Positions 18,219-25,881 of a stretch of 43,558 nucleotides of DNA are shown piece by piece. How positions within the stretch are numbered: position 1 is the stretch's first letter; each line of letters opens with the position of its first letter. Origin of the DNA: Eubacterium sp. (lineage in GTDB: Bacteria; Bacillota; Clostridia; Lachnospirales; Lachnospiraceae); NCBI GenBank assembly GCA_017459675.1, contig JAFUCM010000019.1, positions 1 through 43,558 of the forward strand. Direction: 5' to 3'. A program made the translations under genes and the position numbers. Below the pieces are notes generated by a model. The model was not told where the DNA came from. It searched no databases and saw only the letters and a list, made by a program, of their open reading frames with translations.

Positions 18219-19169
18219 ATGAATACAAAAATTCAAAAGACAAAAGAAGGAATGGTTCTTAAAGTCATTCCGGATGATCTGCAGAAGAATATTGCAAATT
18301 TCCCTACCAGCAACATTGCCGATATTCAGACTGATTATCACGGTCCGTCACCTTATCACCTGAATTACTGCGGCTTCGAGCACTGCGGACCCGGCTACCA
18401 GTTTGGCCCGTCTGTGCGGCGTTCCTTCCTGCTGCATTTGATTACATCCGGAAAAGGGATTTACCGGGTCGGAAAGAAAACATATGGATTAGAAAAAGGG
18501 GATCTTTTTATCATCTACCCGGGTGACGTCACCATTTACCGGGCAGATCAAAAAGACCCCTGGAGTTACTGCTGGATCGGTTTCTCCGGATACCAGTCAG
18601 ACTATATTCTGTCTCAGATGGGATTTTCCGCGGAACAACATGTTATAAAAGTGAAAAATATGCAGGTTTTGACTGAATGTATTCATGAAATGCTGGATAC
18701 ACACAAGATTAATCTCGCAAATGAACTTTACCGCGTTTCCCTTCTGCTCCGTTTTTTTGCATCCGTTATTGAAGAACAGCCGGTAAAAACAAGTGGTCAC
18801 CTGCACGCAAAATCCGCCTATGCAAAGGTCACGATGCAGTATCTGACCAATCATTATATGCAGAAAATAAAAATCTCCGACATAGCAGATTATGTCGGAG
18901 TTGACAGAAGTTATCTAAGCAAAAGTTTTCGCGAGGAATATCACATGTCCCCGCAGGAATATCTTATGAAACTGCGAATGCGGAAAGCTGCAGAACTTCT
19001 GCAGAACACAACTATGCCTGTCTCCTCTGCAGCCGCGCAGTGCGGTTATCCGGATGCACTTGCATTCAGCCGGATCTTCCGCCAGAACTACGGCTGCAGT
19101 CCGACGGAATTCCGCAGTGTCCGCACTACCGCGTCAGCTCCCGCGCCCAGCGGAAGCGATTGCATTTAA
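18219..19169 (+). CDS. AraC-family transcriptional regulator (MsmR/RafR-like)
   Basis: A 316-aa activator type protein. The N-terminal half is a cupin sensor domain (LHLITSGKGIYRVGKKTYGLEKGDLFIIYPGDVTIYRAD). The C-terminal 100 residues hold two helix-turn-helix units: KISDIADYVGVDRSYLSKSFREE and PVSSAAAQCGYPDALAFSRIFRQ, ending CSPTEFR. The start has GGAG seven bases upstream. It is divergent from msmE, the standard place for the activator of an Msm/raffinose operon, so it probably switches on the sugar locus when an alpha-galactoside is bound. Its last 44 bases overlap the 3' end of the convergent MATE gene. Confidence 0.93.
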   Translation: MNTKIQKTKEGMVLKVIPDDLQKNIANFPTSNIADIQTDYHGPSPYHLNYCGFEHCGPGYQFGPSVRRSFLLHLITSGKGIYRVGKKTYGLEKGDLFIIYPGDVTIYRADQKDPWSYCWIGFSGYQSDYILSQMGFSAEQHVIKVKNMQVLTECIHEMLDTHKINLANELYRVSLLLRFFASVIEEQPVKTSGHLHAKSAYAKVTMQYLTNHYMQKIKISDIADYVGVDRSYLSKSFREEYHMSPQEYLMKLRMRKAAELLQNTTMPVSSAAAQCGYPDALAFSRIFRQNYGCSPTEFRSVRTTASAPAPSGSDCI

Positions 19170-20505
19170 TCCCGTTCGGGATACATTTTAAAATCTGATC
19201 ACTTTTCAGCATCAGATACACCCAGGTCGGCGACAGATGCAGGACAAATGCACACAGCGCGGACATCGGCAGCACCCAGAGCCAGTTGAACAGGTTCTCG
19301 ACGATCGCAGGATACTTCGTGTCACCGCCGCCGGCGATGATGCCGGACTGCACCGGATATTCATAACAGCTGAACGGCACGGTAAATGCCAGCACGGTCA
19401 GAAACTGCCAGGTGATGTCCTTCGCCTCCGGCGAGAGTCCCGTCGAATAAATGCCGATGATCAGACCGCGGCACAGATAGATCAGCGTGCCGGAAATCAG
19501 CCCGATGATAATGAAAATCAGCTGCATCGTGATGCTGTATTCCCTGATATTCTTCAGACCATTGGTGCCGATCTCTTTGGAAATCACAACATTTGAGACA
19601 TTCGCGCACGCCATGCCGACGACCGATAATACCGCAAATGTAATCGTCGCAATACTGGTCGCCGCAATCGCCGGCGCCGACATATGACCGAGAATCGCCG
19701 TCTGTACCGTCTGCGCAATTCCCCAGAAAAATCCGCTGATCATCAGCGGCGTGGACACCTTCATGTAATCACCGAAGAAGGAGAAATCCGTCCGGATCAG
19801 CTCCATCGGTTTTGTCTGCAGCTTTTTGTCGATTTTCAGGATGTAAATCAATACGATCAGAAGTTCAATGCACCGGCTGATCAGCGTCGCAATTGCCGCA
19901 CCGGCCACGCCCATTTCCGGAAATCCGAACCGGCCGTAGATCAGCAGGCTGTTCAGGCAGAAATTGATGCAGACGGTCGAGAGCGACATGATCGTCCCGA
20001 TAAATACCGTCTCTACACTCTGCAGCGCGTACATCAAAGAACTGGAAATCGTGTAGATGGGATAGGTAAAACACAAAATCCGGATATAGCGGATCCCCTC
20101 CCGGATAATCGCGTCATCTGAGGTCAGAAGCCGCAGCATCTGTTCCGGCACCGTCATACCCAGAATAAAGAAAACAATACCGACCGTCAGATTCAGCTTG
20201 ACACCCAGCGAAATGATTTTCTTAATCTCCGTTGTCCGGCCCTTGCCCCAGTACTGGCCGGCGAGCACGACAATGCCCATGCCGGCACCCGCGGTCAGAT
20301 TCATGAGAATGTTCTGGTACTGGTTGACCAGCGTCGCGCCGGAGAGCGCGGCCTCCGCGTAGCGGCCGAGCATGATGTTGTCCACCATGTTGACTGCAAA
20401 CGTGGCAAGCTGCTGGAGTGCAACCACTGCCAGCAGCGAGAAAAATGTCTTATAAAATATCTTGTTTCTTGTGAATCCGGGGATCCCTCGTCTGTATACT
20501 TCCAT
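19126..20505 (-). CDS. MATE-family efflux transporter
   Basis: A 459-aa membrane protein with twelve predicted segments in two MatE repeats; the N-terminal AVNMVDNIMLGRY and GIVVLAGQYWGKG motifs are typical. MATE proteins export drugs or metabolites against Na+ or H+. The start is the ATG after GGGGATAAACA. The C-terminus overlaps the convergent regulator gene by 44 bases and ends with an unusual basic tail (KCNRFRWARELTR), encoded in the overlap. The substrate cannot be inferred. Confidence 0.93.
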   Translation of the reverse strand: MEVYRRGIPGFTRNKIFYKTFFSLLAVVALQQLATFAVNMVDNIMLGRYAEAALSGATLVNQYQNILMNLTAGAGMGIVVLAGQYWGKGRTTEIKKIISLGVKLNLTVGIVFFILGMTVPEQMLRLLTSDDAIIREGIRYIRILCFTYPIYTISSSLMYALQSVETVFIGTIMSLSTVCINFCLNSLLIYGRFGFPEMGVAGAAIATLISRCIELLIVLIYILKIDKKLQTKPMELIRTDFSFFGDYMKVSTPLMISGFFWGIAQTVQTAILGHMSAPAIAATSIATITFAVLSVVGMACANVSNVVISKEIGTNGLKNIREYSITMQLIFIIIGLISGTLIYLCRGLIIGIYSTGLSPEAKDITWQFLTVLAFTVPFSCYEYPVQSGIIAGGGDTKYPAIVENLFNWLWVLPMSALCAFVLHLSPTWVYLMLKSDQILKCIPNGIKCNRFRWARELTR

Positions 20506-20533
20506 TGTTTATCCCCAACGCATGCGTTTCTGA

Positions 20534-21067
20534 TTATGAAACAGCTTTGCCCATCTCGTATGCCTGCTGAAATACATCCTTTTCCGTCACGGCACCCTTG
20601 TCATTAATGCCTGCCCCATGGATGATTCCCTTCTCCTGAGATCCCGGCAGGCAGCGCAGGAAGCCGCGCAGTCCCGCGAGCGTTCCGTCGACCGCATCCG
20701 GATTCGGATTCGCCGATGTCATGATGAAATAAAACTGCTTATCCTTCATTTCTGCATATTTCGGACGGCACCGGTCGATCATGACCTTCAGCTGGCCGGA
20801 CATGGAGAAGAAATAAATCGGCGTTGCCAGTACAATCACATCTGCCATCAGCATCTGGTGCTGAATCTTCGCCATATCATCGATGTGGGAACATCTGACA
20901 TTGGTCTTGCAGTAATCACAGGCCTTACACGGCCAGATCATCAGGTTGTCAAAACGGACCTTCTCCGTCGTATGGCCGGCCTCTGCCGCACCTTTTAAGA
21001 ACTGGTCGACGAGAAGATCACTGTTGCCGCCCTTGCGCGGGCTGGAGCTGATTGCAAGTACTTTCAT
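20534..21067 (-). CDS. Flavodoxin-like NAD(P)H-dependent oxidoreductase
   Basis: A 177-aa flavoprotein of the NADPH-dependent FMN reductase/iron-sulfur flavoprotein group. The FMN phosphate loop is SSSPRKGGNSD near the N-terminus, and a CKACDYCKTNVRC cluster of four cysteines at about 48-60 could bind an Fe-S centre. LATPIYFFSMSGQLK is the second flavin loop. The start at 21067 follows AAAGGA; 20 further residues in the open frame are not conserved. It lies 28 bases after the MATE gene start on the same strand. The redox partner is unknown. Confidence 0.9.
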   Translation of the reverse strand: MKVLAISSSPRKGGNSDLLVDQFLKGAAEAGHTTEKVRFDNLMIWPCKACDYCKTNVRCSHIDDMAKIQHQMLMADVIVLATPIYFFSMSGQLKVMIDRCRPKYAEMKDKQFYFIMTSANPNPDAVDGTLAGLRGFLRCLPGSQEKGIIHGAGINDKGAVTEKDVFQQAYEMGKAVS

Positions 21068-21094
21068 AGGGGTTTTCCTTTCTTTCATATGAGC

Positions 21095-21238
21095 GGATTG
21101 TGAGACGTAACATTCCATCGCAGACACGCTCCCGCTCGCTCCGACTCGCAGCGGTGCTAATACTCCCGCTTTCGCGGATCGTAAAGCACCGGCGGTCTCC
21201 GGACGGTCTGCTCACGGAATTGTTACGTCTCACAATCC
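21095..21238. repeat. Hairpin extragenic element B
   Basis: Perfect 18-bp terminal arms (GGATTGTGAGACGTAACA and its complement) enclose about 108 bases with further GC-rich dyads. The shared core TTAGCACCGCTG lies on the minus strand at 21149-21160, followed by CGAG and a GC-rich hairpin, as in element A. The outer arm reaches the flavoprotein 5' leader. Confidence 0.75.
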
Positions 21239-21286
21239 ACGCCAGATTTTATACGTCGCACAACAAACAACTTCGTATTTCATTAT

Positions 21287-21949
21287 CTACAACAATTCAT
21301 CCAGGGTCTTGCCGTAGGACGGGAGGAATTCGCGGACGAAGTCCCGCACCTCAGGGAGTTCTTCCGAGAGTGCATCGATGGCGCTGCGGGTGCTCTCTTC
21401 GGCGGTCCGGAATTCGGTGTTGCCGGCCCGGGATTCTTCGATGCATTTGATGAGCGCGGAGAGTTTGTCAGCCGCTTTGACGAGGCGTCTGGCGTAGGCG
21501 TCCTGTTCATAAAGCTTCTCCATCGCTGCCGCGATCATGGGATTGGCCGCTGCCTCATCGCTCATGTCTTCCGGGTCGGATTCGTACAGAGGATGGAAGA
21601 TTGCTTCGTAAGACGGACGGAGATCGTCCGGCAGCTTGTCCAGAAGCCGCTGCTCTGCTGCATTTTCTACTTCCTTGTATGCTTTTTTCAGGTCGTCATT
21701 GTAGTATTTGACCGGTGTCGGCATGTCGCCGGTGATGATCTCAGATGCGTCGTGGTAGAGGCCGATCAGCGCCGCCCGCTCGGCATTCAGCCCGCGGTTA
21801 TACCGCACATTTCCGATCACACAGAGCGCATGCGCGATCATCGCCACTTCCGCCGCATGTTCACTCAGATTTTCAGGGCGGGAATTGCGCATCAGCGCCC
21901 AGCGCTCGATATATTTCATCCTCGATATCGTTGCAAAGAATGGTGACAT
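21287..21949 (-). CDS. HD-domain 5'-deoxynucleotidase (YfbR type)
   Basis: A 220-aa HD-superfamily phosphohydrolase. The order RWALMRN...NLSEHAAEVAMIAH, LIGLYHDASEIITGDMPTPVKY, and late VKAADKLSALIKC is diagnostic for the YfbR/HD_3 group, which removes phosphate from deoxyribonucleoside 5'-monophosphates with a divalent metal. Metal ligands are the H of SEHAAE, the HD pair and the D of KAADK. AAAGGGGA lies just before the ATG. It is flanked by hairpin elements on both sides and so is probably a single-gene unit. Confidence 0.93.
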   Translation of the reverse strand: MSPFFATISRMKYIERWALMRNSRPENLSEHAAEVAMIAHALCVIGNVRYNRGLNAERAALIGLYHDASEIITGDMPTPVKYYNDDLKKAYKEVENAAEQRLLDKLPDDLRPSYEAIFHPLYESDPEDMSDEAAANPMIAAAMEKLYEQDAYARRLVKAADKLSALIKCIEESRAGNTEFRTAEESTRSAIDALSEELPEVRDFVREFLPSYGKTLDELL

Positions 21950-21966
21950 TTTTCCCCTTTCTTAAA

Positions 21967-22087
21967 GATCGCTGTATTGCAAGTGCTTCGAGGCCCGCCG
22001 GTGCCTGACAATCCGCAAAGCGGGCGTTTAGCACCGATGCGAGGACGAGGCAGCGCAAGCGTGCCTGAGATGGATAATCCGGCGATC
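21967..22087. repeat. Hairpin extragenic element C
   Basis: Short arms GATCGC and GCGATC bound the segment; inside, TTAGCACCGATG at 22028-22039 is followed by CGAGGACGAGG and a GCAGCGCAAGC hairpin, the same order as elements A and B. It lies between the YfbR-like gene and the glucosaminidase gene. Confidence 0.6.
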
Positions 22088-22094
22088 GATTACT

Positions 22095-23129
22095 TCACGC
22101 ATCAAACCGTGTTAAATTCCAGTTGCGGATGATCGCGCAGATTTCCTTCACATAGGAACGTGAAGTCGCGTAGCCGCCTTTCCAGATGATTTTAGCAGCT
22201 TTTTTATAATTCGTGCAGCCTTTCAGGCCTTCATAACGCAGATTTCCGGATTCGTTCCTGGCACCCAGCAGATAGGCACTGTGGTCTTCGATCGACTTCT
22301 CAATGCTGGGATATTTCCGGAAGTCCGCTGTGATGACCGTCTCGACACCCGGTGTATACTCTTCCTTCGTTTTCTTGGTATAAGACGAACTGCCGTTCCA
22401 GGCTGAACCCGGCCAGGTATTGCCGGAGAGATAGGTCTTCATCCCGAAACAGTTATTTGCCATCAGCGCAAGCTCGGAGCGGCCGTACCAGCTCTCCAGG
22501 ATAAACTGGGCCATGCTCAGAGATGCGAGCACACCGGTTTTCTCCTGATCTTCTGTAAAGAGCGGTCCCATTTTTTCTACAATCTCAGCCTCTGACAGGC
22601 CCATGAGCGTCCAGGTCTTGGTTCCCTTGCCCTTCTTTGTGGCTTTCTTTGCCTTGCTGCGCGTCACCTTCTTCGTCAGGACGCCGTCGCTGTCAAACAC
22701 ATAGAGCGTCTTCTTCATGATGTGGTGATCCGTGAGCATGTGCCCGTCTTTGTCATAGTAATATTTCTTGCCTTTGGCCTTGCGCCAGCCGGTTTTCATC
22801 GCGCCGGTCTTTTTGTTGAAGTAGTAATAATACCCCTTGATTTTCTTCGCGCCGGTCACCATCGCACCGGTTTTCTTATCATAGAAAACACGGATTGTTT
22901 TTCCCTTATAAACAATTGTCTGAAATCCTTTTTTCAGTTTCCCGTTCGCAAAAAGATATTTCTTTCCGTCGATTTTTTTCTGGCCGGTGTAAGGTGCGCC
23001 GTTTTTATAATACAGGGTATGATCTTTGTTCCATCCGTTCAGCGGTTCTGCACGGACAACCGAAACAGATGACAGAAATACCGTCAGGGTCAGGATCAGT
23101 ATAAAAGTCTTTTTGATCAAATGTTTCAT
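22095..23129 (-). CDS. Secreted N-acetylglucosaminidase with cell-wall-binding repeats
   Basis: A 344-aa exported peptidoglycan hydrolase. A signal peptide (KKTFILILTLTVFLSSVSVVRA) is followed by four to five aromatic repeats of the choline/wall-binding type (LYYKNGAPYTGQKKIDGKKY, YYYFNKKTGAMKTGWRK), a Lys-rich linker, and a C-terminal glucosaminidase (FlgJ/LytG) domain with QFILESWYGRSELA and NNCFGMK; Glu of ILES is the catalytic candidate. It would cut glycan strands during growth or separation. It directly precedes, in transcription direction, the YfbR region, and its promoter region abuts the tRNA-Leu remnant and its terminator. Confidence 0.93.
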   Translation of the reverse strand: MKHLIKKTFILILTLTVFLSSVSVVRAEPLNGWNKDHTLYYKNGAPYTGQKKIDGKKYLFANGKLKKGFQTIVYKGKTIRVFYDKKTGAMVTGAKKIKGYYYYFNKKTGAMKTGWRKAKGKKYYYDKDGHMLTDHHIMKKTLYVFDSDGVLTKKVTRSKAKKATKKGKGTKTWTLMGLSEAEIVEKMGPLFTEDQEKTGVLASLSMAQFILESWYGRSELALMANNCFGMKTYLSGNTWPGSAWNGSSSYTKKTKEEYTPGVETVITADFRKYPSIEKSIEDHSAYLLGARNESGNLRYEGLKGCTNYKKAAKIIWKGGYATSRSYVKEICAIIRNWNLTRFDA

Positions 23130-23159
23130 GGTATTGCTCCTTGTCTCATATAGAATAAA

Positions 23160-23267
23160 ATAAGCACGCGCAAGATAATACTATCTCAAACGTGCTTACC
23201 TCATGAACCTGCCGCAGGTCGGGGTCGAACCGACACGGGTATCACTACCCACGGGATTTTAAGTCCC
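23160..23267. repeat. Left attachment-site repeat with tRNA-Leu remnant
   Basis: All 108 bases equal 33145-33252. Bases 23210-23267 are the 3' 58 bases of tRNA-Leu(UAA), from the anticodon arm to the discriminator base; the rest holds a terminator stem (AAGCACG and CGTGCTT). Only this copy keeps a T-rich tail after the stem (TTATTTTATT on the minus strand), so it represents the original host tRNA 3' end. The remnant has no 5' half and is not a functional tRNA. Confidence 0.92.
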
Positions 23268-23413
23268 CTAAAAATGCGATAGTTTAAAATGTCCTGTATT
23301 TACGAGGTTTTTCTAGCCTTTTATTTATTGCCAAATGCCTTAAGCCCACTTGATTGTTACACCTTCATTATACTATTCCACAACAATAAACACAACAAAA
23401 TTGTTCTCTACTT
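23268..23413. other. Left-end noncoding DNA with integrase arm-type motif
   Basis: A+T-rich stretch between the left repeat and the first small ORF. TTAAGCCCACTTGAT at 23340-23354 recurs as TTAAGTCCACTTGAC at 33034-33048 inside the right end, in the same orientation; these are likely arm-binding sites for the integrase. No gene is seen. Confidence 0.5.
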
Positions 23414-23617
23414 TCAATTAATATTCCCCACTATAGATTGACGCATTTTCAAAATCAATTTACAATAATTGTTATAAAACACCTTACGCATCTGGGCGCG
23501 TTTTCTGTGATGTGGCGCGTCCGGATGATGCACAAGGCGTTTTAGGAAACTGTAAACCGTGTCTTTTCGTTTACTGTTTCTCGATTTTTCCATTTCATTT
23601 TTCAAAATTCCTTTCAT
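23414..23617 (-). CDS. Small basic protein of unknown function (doubtful)
   Basis: An open frame of 67 codons at the left end of the element, encoding a Lys/Arg/His-rich peptide (KRKDTVYSFLKRLVHHPDAPHHRKR). No ribosome site sits at a convincing distance: AAAGGA overlaps the first codons. It lies downstream of a strong minus-strand terminator, so it would need its own promoter. Position next to the attachment site and basic charge would suit an excisionase-like protein, but no excisionase motif is recognised. It may be a chance frame. Confidence 0.3.
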   Translation of the reverse strand: MKGILKNEMEKSRNSKRKDTVYSFLKRLVHHPDAPHHRKRAQMRKVFYNNYCKLILKMRQSIVGNIN

Positions 23618-23627
23618 TCAAAATCAG

Positions 23628-23658
23628 AGTCTGTTCCGATCGGTCAGGCTCTTTTTTT
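23628..23658 (+). terminator. Plus-strand terminator with no visible gene
   Basis: GAGTCTG and CAGGCTC (7 bp with one G-U) around an 11-base loop, followed by seven T on the plus strand. Any transcript it ends would have to come from 23.27-23.63 kb, where no plus-strand gene is convincing. Confidence 0.5.
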
Positions 23659-23667
23659 GTTGGGCGT

Positions 23668-23700
23668 AAAAAAATCGGGGCAAGCGGTATTGCCTGCCCC
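23668..23700 (-). terminator. Terminator of the leftward satellite operon
   Basis: Minus-strand stem GGGGCAGGC / GCTTGCCCC (9 bp, one G-U pair), 6-base loop, then GA and seven T. It lies 31 bases after the stop of the 336-aa gene and closes the long leftward transcription unit. Confidence 0.85.
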
Positions 23701-23730
23701 TTCAAAAGAAAGAAGTACTTTCGGATATTG

Positions 23731-24741
23731 TCAGCGCATCCGCGCAGATGCGTTATTGCTCTCACTAACTCGGATATCTCTTAGTGTTTGTTCGGTCTTT
23801 TCATGTCGAACCTTCTGTGCAATTTGTCGTGCGTTCTCCATTGCCTGTTTAAGTGCATCCTGTGCGGTTTCCTGTTCCATAAGATGCATTTCCAGTATCT
23901 GTCGCTTTGCGCGATCATATGTCCGTTTATCATAAATACTAAGTCGCGGTTCAAGGTCTGGTTTTGCCAGAATCAGAGTTTTCATTCGCTCCACTTTTGC
24001 AGTATCATCGGAACATCCAGTAAACAGTTCTGCAATTACGGATTCTTCGGTTTTTATCAGCGTAATGGTGTTATCGGTTGCTGTGGTAATGGTTTCTTCA
24101 AATCGTGCCAGTGTGGAGTCATCGCGCTTCAAGAAGTCAATCGCAAGACCTGCCATCATTGGATTATCATATGCTGTATGATTGTTCAGTTCCGTTATCC
24201 AGTTCAACGAACTATCAGTACCTTGGTATGCATTGAGAACCGATTCAACATCTGATTTTGCTGTGTTCATTGCTCGGTTTATCTCGTCCAGTGAAACATG
24301 CGGATAATGCAGTCCCTGTTCTTCTGCCATCTGGTGCAGAATCTTTTGTGCAAAATAGTTTCCGGATGAAAGCTGTGATAACATTTCAATTTCACTCTGT
24401 GTTGCTTTCGCTCCTGCCAACTGCAGTGCAGATGTGATACTGATAAATGATTCCGGTACAGGTTCGGCAATCCATGTTGCAAGCGTACCTGCGATATCAT
24501 CAAATTCAAACTCGATCTGGGCAACTGCTACGGATGCCGATGACGCTACAGATGTTTGCGCATCCCTTCGGATATTGGCGGTTGCTTCCGCCAGTGCCTG
24601 CGGATTATATTTCTGTTCTGCGTTCTCCAGTGATTTTTTTGTCTTATCACAAATGCTGTCAACTTCCGCAATATGATCTCCGACAATTTTTCTGATATTT
24701 GCAAGTGCTGTTTGGATGCGTGTGTAGTAATTGCGTTTCAT
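23731..24741 (-). CDS. 336-aa coiled-coil-rich protein of unknown function
   Basis: Not recognised. The start at 24741 has AAAGGA six bases upstream; the longer open frame adds 39 residues read out of the previous gene. The protein is Ala/Glu/Thr-rich, mostly helical, with no membrane segment or signal peptide. The ends look like coiled coils (ITALANIRKIVGDHIAEVD-like N-terminus; DALKQAMENARQIAQKVRHEK near the C-terminus). It is the last and largest gene of the microprotein cluster. In phage satellites this place often holds capsid-remodelling or packaging-interference genes, and a helical scaffold-like make-up would fit, but that is speculation. Confidence 0.75.
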   Translation of the reverse strand: MKRNYYTRIQTALANIRKIVGDHIAEVDSICDKTKKSLENAEQKYNPQALAEATANIRRDAQTSVASSASVAVAQIEFEFDDIAGTLATWIAEPVPESFISITSALQLAGAKATQSEIEMLSQLSSGNYFAQKILHQMAEEQGLHYPHVSLDEINRAMNTAKSDVESVLNAYQGTDSSLNWITELNNHTAYDNPMMAGLAIDFLKRDDSTLARFEETITTATDNTITLIKTEESVIAELFTGCSDDTAKVERMKTLILAKPDLEPRLSIYDKRTYDRAKRQILEMHLMEQETAQDALKQAMENARQIAQKVRHEKTEQTLRDIRVSESNNASARMR

Positions 24742-24760
24742 GTGTTGTCCTTTCCGTACA

Positions 24761-24943
24761 TTAAATGTACTGTTTGATAATTGAATTGTGTTTTTCGGTC
24801 GTGTCCAAATACTTTTGGATTCGCTCGGATGTCGGTGTAGCTGTCTCCGGAACATCACGGTGCGTTGTCATCATCAAATATTGAATAACAGGACTCGGAT
24901 GTTCATCTGTTAGATATGCGTTAAGGATTTCCTCTTTCGTCAC
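24761..24943 (-). CDS. 60-aa acidic microprotein
   Basis: Start is the GTG at 24943, with AAGGAG nine bases upstream; an upstream ATG in frame lacks a ribosome site. The product begins MTKEEILNAYLTDEHPSP and is helical and acidic, with no known motif. It overlaps the 3' end of the next upstream microgene by 23 bases and lies 19 bases before the 336-aa gene, so the genes are translated from one message. Confidence 0.65.
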   Translation of the reverse strand: MTKEEILNAYLTDEHPSPVIQYLMMTTHRDVPETATPTSERIQKYLDTTEKHNSIIKQYI

Positions 24944-25091
24944 AGTCGTTTTCTCCTTCCTGCAGGCTGTTAAGCGCATGTAGTACGCCACGATAAAAAG
25001 CACGTTCATATGGTGTGGCGCGTAGCTTGTTCTTCCGATTAAGTGTCGCTTCTGCCTGCTGTCGTAGTGCGTTTACGATTTCTCTGTTCAT
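24921..25091 (-). CDS. 56-aa microprotein, AFYRG motif
   Basis: ATG at 25091 with AAGGGG seven bases upstream; stop at 24921. The product reads MNREIVNALRQQAEATLNRK at the N-terminus and contains YERAFYRGVLHAL, which resembles AYYRGIRFAATEIL in the neighbouring 60-aa protein, so the two may be diverged duplicates. The start overlaps that neighbour's stop as ATGA. The gene is shorter than common gene-calling cut-offs. Function unknown. Confidence 0.65.
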   Translation of the reverse strand: MNREIVNALRQQAEATLNRKNKLRATPYERAFYRGVLHALNSLQEGENDCDERGNP

Positions 25092-25270
25092 GCCGTTGCC
25101 CCTTGCAGATGCTTTGCAGTCCTTAAAATCTCCGTTGCGGCAAATCGGATGCCGCGATAATAAGCGGTGGTTTCCGGTGGCAATGATCTCTGTAATTGCA
25201 TCATCGAAAACTCTTTCATTTTCTCAATATCAGAAACAAGCTGTCTTGCTGTGTATGGTGTATCATTCAT
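25088..25270 (-). CDS. 60-aa microprotein, AYYRG motif
   Basis: Begins MNDTPYTARQLVSDIEKM, with GGAAGGAG ten bases before the ATG. Predicted to be all-helical and soluble. AYYRGIRFAATEILR near the C-terminus matches the AFYRG motif of the next gene. The stop is fused to the next start (ATGA), a sign of coupled translation. No known domain. Confidence 0.7.
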   Translation of the reverse strand: MNDTPYTARQLVSDIEKMKEFSMMQLQRSLPPETTAYYRGIRFAATEILRTAKHLQGATA

Positions 25271-25436
25271 TTTTTTTGCGCTCCTTCCTGCCGCTGATAC
25301 TGATATGAAAAGACATATCCTTCAATATTGCGGCAAAATCTTTATCTGCCGGTTGCTCAACTGGTGCAGGCGGTTTCAGTGAAATAATTTCAGCCAAACG
25401 AGCCGCCTTGTCAGATGGTTTGTGTTTTCGTTTCAT
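25263..25436 (-). CDS. 57-aa basic microprotein
   Basis: ATG at 25436 with AAGGA about ten bases upstream; the product starts MKRKHKPSDKAARLAEIISL and ends in a Lys/Arg/Glu tail (GRKERKKNE). It overlaps the next gene by 8 bases and encodes that gene's ribosome site in its own tail. No motif is recognised. Confidence 0.65.
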   Translation of the reverse strand: MKRKHKPSDKAARLAEIISLKPPAPVEQPADKDFAAILKDMSFHISISGRKERKKNE

Positions 25437-25529
25437 TGGTCGCTATTCCTTATATACTGTGCAGATTCTGAACAAGAAAAGATAATACCCTAACATATGT
25501 ACCCTTCTTGCCTGTTCTGCGATCTCTGC

Positions 25530-25712
25530 TTATTCCTGTATAAGCGGAGTCGGCGTAGAATTAACTTCTGCATTGTCGTTTGACGGTGCTTTCATTCTCC
25601 GTAACGATGCGACACTGTTTAACCACTTCGCCAACTGTTCCTGCGATATGATATCTAGACAATACAATTCAAGTAGTGTTGATATGGATAGTTCTTTTTT
25701 ATTTCGCTTCAT
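25530..25712 (-). CDS. 60-aa microprotein with possible HTH
   Basis: Start taken as the ATG at 25712, with AAAGGG nine bases upstream. ISTLLELYCLDIISQEQLAKWL could form a helix-turn-helix; the tail is Pro/Thr-rich and probably disordered. It overlaps the preceding gene by 14 bases. Function unknown; a DNA-binding role is only a guess from the helix pattern. Confidence 0.65.
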   Translation of the reverse strand: MKRNKKELSISTLLELYCLDIISQEQLAKWLNSVASLRRMKAPSNDNAEVNSTPTPLIQE

Positions 25713-25881
25713 GCTGTTTTGCCCTTTCAAATGCATTCCGCATAATCACGTTGTCAATCATGGAAAGCACCATTGACCATGACGGATTCCGCGATAGTTT
25801 CAGTGACCGGAATAATGATTTACGGATTTTTCTGAGTTCTTTGTTTGATAAACTGTTAAAATAATCATTTAATGTATCCAC
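25699..25881 (-). CDS. 60-aa basic helical microprotein
   Basis: Probable GTG start at 25881 with AGAGGT seven bases upstream, giving MDTLNDYFNSLSNKELRKIR; a TTG further upstream is in frame but leads through a poly-Lys run. The protein is basic and helical (SLFRSLKLSRNPSW). It is the first gene of the microprotein cluster after the long noncoding gap. Confidence 0.6.
   Translation of the reverse strand: MDTLNDYFNSLSNKELRKIRKSLFRSLKLSRNPSWSMVLSMIDNVIMRNAFERAKQHEAK

Noticed and set aside
23210-23267. A second tRNA-Leu gene at the left end
   Set aside because: Only the 3' 58 bases are present; the 5' acceptor and D arms are missing. It is the attachment-site remnant.
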